Positions 11,625 to 21,017 of a DNA stretch of 64,000 bases are shown here, in pieces; position 1 is the first letter of the stretch, and every line of letters starts with the position of its first letter. A program made the translations under genes and the position numbers. The stretch comes from Melastoma dodecandrum (lineage: Eukaryota; Streptophyta; Magnoliopsida; Myrtales; Melastomataceae), in the NCBI GenBank assembly GCA_029817715.1, contig JARUPY010000395.1, positions 1,798,001 to 1,862,000 of the forward strand, read 5' to 3'. The notes below the pieces were generated by a model, which worked only from the letters and a program-made list of their open reading frames with translations, was not told the DNA's origin and made no database searches.

Positions 11625-12064
11625 GAATGGTTGTAAACCAATCTGGGTGAGTGCTCATTTTCGTCATCCGTCTAACGTTGTTTCCCTCCACATTTCAACT
11701 CGAAAATTCCTAATATACCATGTTTATTACATTTTTGGACTTCCTTGCTAGTCCATGGTAAAAATATAGCAAGGTGACTCGATCTAAACGAAGACGCGTT
11801 CGCATGTCTAAAAGCTGGTCATAACGAACTCTATACGAATTGAAATATTAAAAGTAAATGAGTAGAAAAGACTCGGAACGAATCACCTTTCGACGATGGA
11901 GGAGGATGGCGCTTAATCAACAATGCAAATAGAAAGGTCTTCGAATGATGTGACAAAGTCAACCAGATCCTTCGAGGCCGAGATGAAAGTCTCTCGAAGC
12001 GGTGGGCAAGTTAGAGATCCATTTCTGTCTCGATAGGGCTTTTGTTGACCAGGATACCGAAAGC

Positions 12065-12847
12065 CTAGACCGTAGTCCCAATTTGGCTCTTGATATGGAA
12101 TGCGAGGGGTTCCAAACTTCCTTGTCCGCGAGTGCCCAGGCCCCTCCCAGTTTGATAGCCATAGTACACTAGAATCCGAGCTGCATTGAGTACTGGGGGC
12201 GGGATTTCCGGCATATTAGCTTCTTTCCGCACCATGTGGATAATCTCAATAGATTGGGTGGTGCTCGGTTCTTCTACTGGTTCCAGTATATATGGAAAAT
12301 TAATCTCGCTGCAGACAGGGACAATGTATTCCGCTTGGACGGTGATGAGCTTGTCTCCTACGACAAACTTAACTCTTTGGTGCACGGTAGAAGGAACATC
12401 ACTGGCCGCATGGATCCATGGTCGCTCTAACAGCATGTTGAACGAGCCTGCGGCTTCGAGTACGTGAAAGGTTTTCTCAAATGTGGCTGGTCCTACAATG
12501 ATGGCTAGAAGAATTTCTCCTAACACTTTGTGTTTCACTCCGTCGAAGGCTCGAACAATAAGGTTGTTGGCTCGGTATTCGAACTCGTCAATGTGGAGTT
12601 GCTTCAAGACAGTGACGGGGACGATGTTTACCCCAGATCCACCGTCAATCAATACTAGCAGTATCATCATGTCTCGACACTTGACTGTGATAAAAAATGC
12701 CATATTGTGGTCCTTCCCGGATTTTGGCAAGTCTTCATTGGAAAAGATGATGGAGTCATGAACGAGAAGGTTTGACATGAATACATCAAGGCAGTTAACT
12801 TCGATTTGCGGGGGCACGTGGACTTCCGCGAGAAACTTTTGTAACAC
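12065..12847 (-). pseudogene. Tat protease with G-patch-like tail
   Basis: This 260-aa open frame holds an aspartic-protease-like segment in which the active-site triad is read as LIDGGSGVNI, where most relatives have D(S/T)G(S/A). Downstream is a NMLLERPWIH motif, the conserved end of the protease fold. Near the C-terminus, YYGYQTGRGLGTRGQGSLEP resembles the G-patch found between protease and RT in Tat elements. The second residue of the triad (G in place of S/T) may impair catalysis. Confidence 0.7.
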
Positions 12848-13599
12848 ATCGCGATGCTTATCTGAGGAGTTGATGAGATCGAAAAGAGAGATCTGTGCTT
12901 GTTACTTTCTTAATTATTCGACAATGTCGTACTCACTTGTTCTGATGTACTTCACAACTTTCTTAGCTTCTTCGAGCTGCACTTCGCTTATCTTCGGAGC
13001 CTCGGTACTCTTCAACGTCTCAGTTGCAGGAATGACTCGACCAGAACGAGTGATTATGTTTGTTTCCTTCTCATTCTCTCCTGATGTACTGGTGACTGAG
13101 TTCGTCAAAGCATTAACATGTGGTTTATAGATGAACGGTCGAACCGTGGCGAATGGTCGGTAAACAAAGGTAGGTGTTGCAACTAGCGGATAAATGACAG
13201 GCTTTCTATCTGAATTTCGCGGTTGTGTCGAGTGCGGAACAGATACAACCTCTTCGTGGAGCGGCCAATCTGACTTAGTAGCTGGGAAAAGGAGCGGCAG
13301 CTCTATCTTGGCATCATCACTTGCTATCATATTCACATATTCTGGCAGAGGATTTTGCTGGATATTTGGGGGGTTGGCCGAGTTCTCGAAGGTTATTATC
13401 TTGTTGTCGAGCAATGATTGTATCTTGAATCGTAGAGCGACATAGTTTCTCGTGTCATGACCAATGCCACCTGAATGATATTGACAAACTGTGCTTGGAT
13501 TGTAGCTACGAGAAGACAGGTAGACTTGGGCTGGGAGAATGGGAGTGATGTACCCCAACGGATCAGAAAGAGGGGTCAGATCCTCAATTCTTCGACGAT

Positions 13600-14816
13600 T
13601 AGCATTTGCCCCAGCTTAGTGACTTGACTCTGCCTTGCGAAGTGACAGGTCTTCTATCCTCATTCGGGCTAGGACGAGCCGTCGAAGATCGATACATCTT
13701 GGGTTTTGTGGATGTTTGCATGTTAGCGTTTCGCTCTATGTTTGCGGAAGTTTCACTCTTTCCTTTTCTACGAGGTGTTGCCTTGATGGTCGAGCTGATA
13801 GCAATCCAGCCGTCCCTTATAGCATCTTCTAGCTGTTCCGCATTCAACACAACTTGACTGAATGAGGAACCTCATTGTGTGAATAAATACTGGTAGAAAT
13901 CTCTTGGGAGGAGAGAGAGAAATTCATCTACCAGTTCTCTCTCTTTGAGTGGAGGTTGGATCTGCAACGCTTTTTCACGTACCCGTCGAGCAAAATTCCT
14001 TTATAGACTCATTGCGATATTTCTCGAGTTTTCGCAGATCGGATAAAGCAGGCGCTATTTCGATGTTGAAGCTGTAGTGGTTCAGAAAATCATGCGCTAA
14101 CTCCTTGAATGACACGTACTTAGAGGTATCCAAAGACCAGTGAAGTGCAGTACCAGTGAGGCTTTCTTGAAAGAGAGCTACTTGGAGTAAGTCATCCTTT
14201 GGGTAAATGGACATCTTGTGGAGAAAATGCTTTAGATGCATCTTCGGACAACCAATCTCTTTGAATTTCTCAAAATCCAGTAGCTTGAATTTATGAGGTA
14301 CTGAAATTTGCGAGACTTGGATATCATAGTCCTCGAGAGAGTAGATATTGTGTCCCTGGACCGCAGCCTCTCTTTGAGGCGGGCAAGACATTTCTGTTCG
14401 CCTTCTTGTAGAGATGCGATTCTAGCTTCCACTTTAGCCTCGATGTCAGCTTCATCTTCAGGTGATGGAAATAGCTCTTCAAGTGCGTCCGCATTCCGCC
14501 GTGTTGGCGTTTGACGGATAATTCTAGTGGCACAGACCTCAGGCAATGTGGCTAGTGGAGGAAATGTTTCGGGATATTGAAATGGTGGCACCACCTCAGT
14601 GTCAGCACTAGAAAGAACCGTCGTGTTGTGGAATGATGGATGGTGAGGAGGCGCCAACCCCAAAGCAGCGCTTTGTGACGGATGTAGAAAAGGTATTGTT
14701 GGCGGAGTCGTGGTTGCTGACATTGGTGCCGTGGACATTGGGGGTATAAAGGGAGGAGTCGGAGGTGTTGTTGTTGAAGAGCTTGCCTGGTGATTGTGGA
14801 TTATGTTACTCAGCAT
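13600..14816 (-). pseudogene. Tat gag
   Basis: The N-terminal piece (14816-14232) is Pro/Thr/Ser-rich, then Glu-rich. It is followed in a shifted frame by 14391-13975, which holds the retrotransposon gag core: FKLLDFEKFKEIGCPKMHLK, ALFQESLTGTALHW and the HYSFNIEIAP region. The remainder to 13600 and the next frame (13558-12914) cover the gag-protease linker, including a VCQYHSGGIGHDTRNY zinc-knuckle-like segment. Frame changes make it non-functional. Confidence 0.75.
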
Positions 14817-14888
14817 GCTCTATAATCGAGCAATGTTTTCACAGAGAATATCCACTCTTGCCTCCAAACGTGTATTTGGAGTGTGTTC

Positions 14889-15235
14889 CTAACCCCTAAT
14901 GCTTGATGAATTGTTCAAACCGGCACTTGATCCCAACTGGTGGTCATCGATCATCGAATGTCTGATGAGAGGGGGCGTGGAGTCTGTAGACATTCCCGTA
15001 TTGGGCAGCATTGTGTCTGTTAGAGAGTGTCCTGAGCTGGCTATGTGTACCGTCCGGCTTCGTAGCTCGAACGGGCGTGTCCTTGGGAGATTAATTTTGG
15101 TACCTTTCACATGAACGGAAAGAATGTAAGAGGAAAATGGCTTGATGATTTATAAATGCTTTGGATGCGATGCCTATTCTATATTTGGTGTAATCAAAGA
15201 AAACCAATTCAATAAATCATAATTGAATCCTAAGC
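14889..15235. other. gag/ORF1 spacer of the Tat element
   Basis: No domain is recognised between gag and ORF1. Open frames exist on both strands (14899-15114 plus, 14889-15110 minus) but neither has family motifs. It is probably untranslated leader between ORF1 and gag. Confidence 0.4.
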
Positions 15236-16380
15236 CTATAAAAATTCAGAAGATGAATTCCTAAGTGGCCTGCAAGCCTCAAAATCTAGAAGGACAAAAA
15301 CGTCGACGCTTGAACGAGCGGGCTTCCGCGTCGAGCTTTTCTTCTTTAATTTCCAATGGAGTGAAATGATGACGTATCTGTCCTGAATGCTAACAATTCG
15401 TCTCATCTTTACGTCTTCGATGCCACTGTCTGGGTATTGGAAATCTGCCTCAATTGGTGGTTGCAGCTCTTTCACCGGAATTGGTATTTCTACGCTACCT
15501 CCAAACTGATGCGCGACACGAGCTGGTAATATGATGACCCGCTAATTCCCAGTATTTGAATGTATGCACCCTTCTTGGAGTCGATGAATACATCATCCAT
15601 TTTGAAACAACGAGCCATGGGGTAGAAGTCCACTACTGTAAGGGCCTCGAAGAAATCATGAACTTGATGGAAGCTCCTATTGGGAAAGATAGCATAGTTG
15701 GCCATATAATGCATCAAACTCGGAGCGTAGTTGGGCGCAATGCGTATCCAGTGATTCCTAAATGTGTTAGGAACCATGTTTGCAATAGCAGCAGGCAGAA
15801 AGATGCGGCGTGGTGTATAAAAGATCGCCCTTTTATACCAATAGGTTTGGTATAAAAGGGCGATCTTCCAAGATGGCCCATGCAATGTAGACCGCCCAGG
15901 TGCCTATCGAATGCTCGGTGCTAGGGTAAAGGATCATTCCGATGAAGAGGAGAACGAATGCTCTTACAGATGGTTGTCCGTCACCTTCTTCTGGGAAGTA
16001 TGGTGCATATCGAAAGGTAAGGATCGTTTTGATTGGAATGTGACCCAGCTTCGTCGGTACGATTAGGCTACGAACCACTGCGTATTCCAGCCTGAATAAT
16101 AAGAGCAACTCGCCGCACACCGAGCCTCTCCAAACAAGGGGAAAGATCCCCCGCTTATGGTTGAAACCCGCCAGCTACAAGTACTCTTCGTAAGTGGGAG
16201 CCAGCTCGAAATTATTGAAGTGGAAGGTAAACGTATATGTGTTCCATTTTCCCACGAGATTTTGTAGAACAGCCCAGTCCAGCTCCACCTTGATGAGTTC
16301 CATCATGTCTTTCAACTTTGACTCCTCGAACTTTTTCTCGCTAGGTGAAAGGATATGAACCAATCCCTCAACTTCTTCAT
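15236..16380 (-). pseudogene. Tat ORF1 (extra ORF upstream of gag)
   Basis: The pieces are 16363-16175 (GKWNTYTFTFHFNNFELAPTYEEYL truncated to its motif core FELAPTYEEY), 16120-15833 (RYAPYFPEEGDGQPSVRAF, LLFIGMILYP, WAVYIAWAILEDRPFIP), 15885-15490 (YTPRRIFLPAAIANM, HQVHDFFEAL) and 15475-15236. The 'APTYEEY ... F-L-ILYP ... EDRPFIP' order resembles the plant domain seen in ORF1 of Ogre/Tat elements (I believe DUF7745; name from memory). A perfect hairpin at 15821-15867 sits exactly where two pieces meet. Confidence 0.65.
15821..15867. repeat. perfect 21-bp inverted repeat with 5-nt loop
   Basis: Left arm 15821-15841 (AAGATCGCCC...ACCAA) and right arm 15847-15867 (TTGGTAT...GATCTT) are exact reverse complements, separated by TAGGT. 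The hairpin interrupts the RPFIP segment of Tat ORF1, and the arms repeat that coding segment in opposite orientations. Confidence 0.95.
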
Positions 16381-16835
16381 CGGAGGTTGATCTGGCCTCA
16401 ATCTAACGTAAGCAGACATCTTTGGAACCTATAAAAAAGTTAGTTGTTTTGCCAAGATTATGCCAAATATGGACCTATATGAATGCAATGAAAAACGACA
16501 TAAGAAACCCTGTCGACCGAGCCTGAATAACCTACTGGACAAAGCCAAAGCAAATGGTTAGACTCATAACATATTATATGACCTTCAAACACATGCCTAT
16601 CTAGACTGGCTTTTGACTCACCCTCGGACGGAGGGTGAGTTGGTAGACAACCTCTCCCATATGATAAGTATACCCCTAAACTTAGGTGTCCCTGGGTTTT
16701 AGGATGACTCACTATATGCATAGCAGAGACAATCGAAAAAATAATAAAGCGCAAACACACTCCACACAAGGCTTAGGCTGCCCTCCAATTTTGAAAACGA
16801 TTTTTCGACCCTAATTCTCTAGAAAATTGCCCAAG

Positions 16836-16855
16836 TGTCCCTAGTGGAGTCGCCA
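16836..16855 (-). other. primer-binding site of the Tat element
   Basis: The minus strand reads TGGCGACTCCACTAGGGACA. This is close to the tRNA-derived primer site TGGCGACTCC(A/G)CTGGGGA characteristic of Tat/Ogre elements. It lies between the 5' LTR (higher coordinates) and ORF1. Confidence 0.75.
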
Positions 16856-17060
16856 AATCTATCGCGGGTGGATCTCATTTCCAATTGCATTTAAAATGGA
16901 TATCCTCCCTTGACAATAAGGCTTCGGATTTTGAAAATATCGGAGTCGCCACTAACTTTTTTTAAGTTCAAGTTAGAAAAAAACTGTAGAGATTCGTTAA
17001 AGTTCGGGAATTATGGATCACTATATCGCATGCATCACAAAGAAAAGGAAGGCTTTTATC
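16856..17060 (-). repeat. truncated 5' LTR end of the Tat element
   Basis: This is the short stretch between the primer-binding site and the cellulose-synthase-like fragment. It contains a second GGCGACTCC motif (minus strand, 16942-16952), as seen in Tat LTRs. The rest of the LTR is missing at the 17060 junction. Confidence 0.5.
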
Positions 17061-17069
17061 GTCCACTGC

Positions 17070-17767
17070 TGTTTCGTCCCTTCCGTTTCCATCAATCACT
17101 ATTTGAAGAATAGTCCGATGATCATTTCGGCTGGACACGAAGTCCCACTCCTTGAATTTCTGATGTGATTTTCTTATCTCCTCTAGGACTCGGGTTAGCT
17201 TGGAGATCGCATCAACACGACCTGCCATCTCTTCGTACAGATTTTTTATGGAGTTCCACTCATTCTTCCTCACAGGATCTTCTATATGTGCATCAAGACT
17301 ACTGAAATACAACTCCGACGGCGATCTGGGCTCTACCTTGAACTTGTGACAGAAGGGAATCCGCTTCTTGGAGAAACTGGCTGCCTCAAGCATCGCTGGT
17401 CAGGTCGGAACATCCGTCATTCGAGAGGAAGACACTCAGTTTATCTGGAGGGTAATCATACTCCATCACAGAGAGCACTGTGCTCATCACAATGCTCGGA
17501 GGCTCCATCACCGGGTCCGCCGTGCACACAAATATGTCCACCGCCGGTAGATCCTTCCCGTGTCTTTCGGAAAGCCTGTCCATGAAGGTTCGACGATAGG
17601 TGCGATCCCACCTCACGACGACGGTCGGAATCCAAAAGAGGAAGAAGGCGAGCTCGCACAAGGAACAACCGATCCACATCAACCTATGAGCTCCGTTCTC
17701 GGATGGCGGCAGCAGCTTCACTCGGGATGCAAACACAAAGCAGATGCAGACTAAGATGGAGTGTCGT
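17070..17767 (-). pseudogene. cellulose-synthase-like (CSL) gene fragment
   Basis: The N-terminal third of a plant cellulose-synthase-like glycosyltransferase. It has a membrane segment (LMWIGCSLCELAFFLFWIPT), then LPAVDIFVCTADPVMEPPSI and MEYDYPPDKLSVFLSNDG, the first part of the GT2 domain around the UDP-binding Asp. In a second frame (17393-17070) follow EAASFSKKRIPFCHKF and KVEPRSPSELYFSS, ending after a TAVDDKSLP motif. The family's second Asp region, QxxRW and the C-terminal membrane helices are missing. One frameshift lies near 17385. The cut end near 17065 abuts the Tat LTR. The subfamily (E, G, B or H) cannot be fixed by eye. Confidence 0.85.
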
Positions 17768-18351
17768 GGACGCCGCCGTTGCTGGTTGCGAAAAAATAAA
17801 AAAAGTAAAAAGAATCAAAGTAGATAAATTCATCTCATTAAACAGAAGCAAAGAAAAGAATTTACCGGATTATCGGGTAACGCGAGTCGTGTACAAAGTT
17901 GTCGAGCGCCTTGCATTCCAGGGGAAACGAGTTGAGGGTCGTGTCGGTGAACGAGGGGACGTTCGGCCGGCTAGGATAATTTGATGCAATCTCTACCGAG
18001 GAAACACAAACGAGAACACTACCTTTGGTGACGACGAAGTCTTGATTTTCTTTCAAGCGTTCATTTCTTCTCAGTGTGTGTATCTGAGTTTGTCTCTAAG
18101 TGTCTCCGGGTCTAGCTATCTATAGGGAATAGGCAGTGGCTTAATTATTATTTTTAATTAGATTTTTTCCCGATTTTGTAGGATTTTTAGTGATTTTAGA
18201 TGATTTTATTGATTTTCCATTATTTTAGATTATTTCTATTAATATTTGATGATTTTCATTTTCTTTTTTTAGTGTTTCTGAAGATTTTTAATTTTTTCTA
18301 TTATTTTTTTGTGATTTTTGTAGTCAAGAAAAAAAAATTGGGTTATGACAC
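17768..18351. other. unrecognised region, partly AT-rich
   Basis: A minus-strand open stretch at 18056-17862 has an intron-donor-like GGTAAATT after it, and could be an exon of the CSL gene or of something else. I do not recognise it. From 18130 to 18345 the plus strand is a T-rich run with repeated GATTTT words and no gene. Confidence 0.4.
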
Positions 18352-18436
18352 TTCCGTGTCCACTACGATCGCACAACACTCGTACGAAAACTTACTCGAT
18401 CAAATCGTAGCGGTTACAGCGAAGCAGATCTCATTT
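18352..18436 (+). repeat. LTR-B remnant, left of the element A insertion
   Basis: CTACGATCGCACAACACTCG to CAGATCTCATTT matches LTR-B of element B (34235-34315). It ends with CATTT at 18432-18436, the target site of element A. The LTR resumes at 29885. Confidence 0.85.
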
Positions 18437-20273
18437 TGTTGACAAGATTTTGCTGATGAGTCAAACCGCAGGTTTGACCTGCTATGACTTTACAGAAGCT
18501 GAAACCTCCTGTAACGAAGATACGCTTCGTAAGAGAGGAAAATATCATGAAAATATTTTCTTCACCCTCCAAGGATCATTTCAGATCAAGAGACGTGATT
18601 AGAGAATATTTCCATAAATAGATATTTCAATAATAAATTATTTATTAATTAATTATTGATTATCTTAATTAAATTATTAATTCAAAAAGAGAATATTCTT
18701 AGGAATATTATTTGGATTAATATTTCGTCCAGATACAATGTTTTACTTGTCTGGAACGAATCAATTATTCTTGGGAATAAATCGTTGATTATTTCCTTAT
18801 ATAGAAGGTCAAGTTGCTGTTACTGGCCGAACCTTCTGTAATGCATTTTCTGGGGATTTAATTGTCAAAATAAGACAAAATTAAATCTGGAGGTTCCAAC
18901 CAGATATTTGCACGACCCCATCATCATATTTCTCAAGTTGGAAATAAAATATTCTTTCTTTCCAACTATAGAAGGTTGCTGACCGATTTAGGCTCTAACC
19001 TTCTGTAAGATGAGATCTCGTGATTAGATGATTCGATTGATCTAAAATCAATCAAATATTGTCCCTAAATGATTTTTACACGTTGGGGATGAATATGGTC
19101 ATTTTACGTTTTTGGCAAAATAAGTTTCCTTATTTACAGGAGGATGGAACCTCTATATAAAAGAAAAACCTAAAAACATTTAAAAAATATAGATCAGAGG
19201 TAAGTCTTGGCATTTGGCAACGTTAGCGGGTGGTTAACGTGTGTGCGAGTGTGCAGGACGGATTCTCTAGGCGAGAGTTCTCGCAGGAGGTAACTACGGC
19301 GGGTTGATCGTGGGTGAAGCCGCTCCGGTGACTTCGTTGCGTACGGATCTGAAGGACTCGACCGGAACTTTGTGGGTGGCGTCGGACTGCGTGCATCAGG
19401 GCCTGGGGAAGGGTTCGTTGGTGGCGAGTAGGCGTACAGAGTTGGTCGGAGAGAAGGAGTCCGTAGCAGGGGTTCAGTGGTGAGGGATCTCCAACCTTCT
19501 GTAGTTGGTTATTTTGGTATCTGTGCGTTTGCAGCAGGTGTGCTTTGGTGAAGCCACTTCGTGGGCGTCGTTGGCTGCAAAACCGAAGGACTTGGCCAGG
19601 AGTGCTGTCAGTAAGCCGGGTGGGCGTACAACAGGTCGAAGAGAAGGTTGTTGCAGCAGGCGTAAGTGGTGAGGGACTGAAACCTACTGTAGTCGTATTA
19701 TCTTTATTTGTTTTGCAGATTAAACCAAAAAGACAAAAAGAGAAGCATATCAGAGGCATCCAAACACTTGGAGAAAGCGTCATCAGATCTGTTCGCTGAT
19801 CCACAGAAGGAATAGCCCACTACAAAGTCACAGAAGGCTAAAGCTTCCAGCCAACGTTCTGTGATTGCTCACGTCTCGTTGATTTCCTTGTGATTCGACC
19901 TAGACACATCCTAAACACAGCAAGAGTGTTTCTTGCATTGGTAAAGCTTGTCTTACCGTCCCGTGGTCAAAGAAATTGTTTTCTTACACCACAGAAGGTT
20001 TTACCTTCTACACTGTAATCTCTATACGAGTTATTAGTGAAAAGTGACCGAAAGTGGACGTAGGTGATTTCACCGAACCACTATAAAATCCTTTGTGTTC
20101 TGCGACTCATTTCGAAGTCAATTTCACACGTTCCGTAATTACAGAAGCTTGAAGGCTCTGTAAATTACAGTAAGTTACTTCCGCTGTGAGGGTTGTGAAA
20201 AAGCGTTTAAGAATTCCTTAATTGGACTTAACACTAATTCACCCCCCCTCTTAGTATAATCTTTGGGCCAACA
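18437..20273 (+). repeat. 5' LTR of element A
   Basis: 1837 bp, starting TGTTGACAAG and ending TTTGGGCCAACA. A TATA box (TATATAAAA, 19154-19162) lies about 720 bp in, and GTAAGT follows at 19200. CAGAAG/CTTCTG palindromes occur throughout, for example at 18491-18515, 18802-18840, 18969-19008, 19990-20016 and 20149-20172. Short open frames on both strands inside the LTR recur in its copies and are not considered genes. Confidence 0.95.
19154..19162 (+). promoter_or_regulatory. TATA box in 5' LTR of element A
   Basis: CTCTATATAAAAG is present here and in the solo LTR near 55480. The 3' LTR has CTCTACATAAAAG at the same place. This is the likely core promoter for the genomic RNA. Confidence 0.65.
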
Positions 20274-20275
20274 AT

Positions 20276-20287
20276 TGGTATCAGAGC
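20276..20287 (+). other. primer-binding site of element A
   Basis: TGGTATCAGAGC, two bases after the LTR end, is complementary to the 3' end of plant initiator tRNA-Met, the usual primer of Ty1/copia elements. Confidence 0.9.
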
Positions 20288-21010
20288 AAGGTTCAACGGA
20301 AGCTTAATCGCTCGTTGAGATCTTACAGCAGCTCGAACCTTCTGTACGCTCTCTGAGTACTACTACCTTGCTGAATTCAACAGAAGCTTAGTTCTCTATT
20401 TGAATTCAACATTTAGAACAAAAGCAGTTTCAACAGAAGCCTTATAGCTTGTTGATTTCTTATAGGAGGTTGTACCTTCTATTGCTCTCTGTCTCTGCCT
20501 TACAGAAGCTTGTGCTCTGTAATTGTCTCAAGTTTATTTTAATTCTACAGAAGTACTATACTCTGATAGAATTCAAAAATTTGTGATTCAACAAAAAGTT
20601 TAACAGCCTGCTGAGATTCTATAGCAGCCTGTACCTTCCACGCGATAGATTTCTACTATACAGAAGCTTACGCTCTGTTACTATCACTATCTGTCTCTCT
20701 TCTACAGTAGCTCATTGCTCTGCTAGAAACCATCCAGTTATTTTTAGACGGGGTTCAACAAAAGCTTGAGTGCTTAGTTACATCCTATAGAAGGTTATAC
20801 CTGCTATACGCATATAACCGATTGATGCGCTGTTTTCTTCTGCTGAAAACTTAAGGTTTCTGCTGAATTGAACTAGTTAGCATTTTTACTCCATTTTACG
20901 GAGATTTGTCTGCCAGCAATATCTGTTTCAATTTAACAGAAGTTTGTGTGCATCAGTACAGTACCGTAAAGGTTCTACTATTCTGCACAGAAGTCAAACC
21001 TTCTGAAAAA
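20288..21010 (+). repeat. palindrome-rich leader of element A
   Basis: More than ten imperfect inverted repeats of about 20-27 nt follow one another. Each has a CAGAAG- or TAGAAGG-type left half and a CTCTGTA- or CTTCTGTA-type right half. Examples are ACAGAAGCTTGTGCTCTGTA (20503-20522), CACAGAAGTCAAACCTTCTG (20985-21004) and related units at 20325, 20388, 20433, 20460, 20544, 20621, 20657, 20700 and 20786. There is no gene in this stretch; gag starts at 21018. Confidence 0.85.
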
Positions 21011-21017
21011 TTGCAAA

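Larger units (their letters stand above)
8172..16855 (-). mobile_element. decayed Tat-type Ty3/gypsy retrotransposon
   Basis: Read on the minus strand, the order is primer-binding site (16836-16855), ORF1 (16380-15236), gag (14816-13600), protease and G-patch-like segment (12847-12065), RT (11624-10399), RNase H (10311-10030), a second archaeal-type RNase H (9939-9013) and integrase (8996-8172). This order, the duplicated RNase H and the extra ORF upstream of gag are the hallmarks of the Tat/Ogre lineage. Every domain contains frameshifts or stops, so the element is inactive. Its 5' LTR is cut short near 17060 by cellulose-synthase-like sequence. Confidence 0.85.

Noticed and set aside
18656..18841. 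61-aa ORF present three times (18656, 28267, 54984)
   Set aside because: It is conserved only because it sits in three near-identical LTRs; no start context or domain supports a peptide.
19223..19804. 193-aa minus-strand ORF and matching plus-strand frames in LTR-A
   Set aside because: It recurs only because the LTR is repeated (also 29128-29415, 55935-56132), and the frame is broken in the other copies. It has no known domain.
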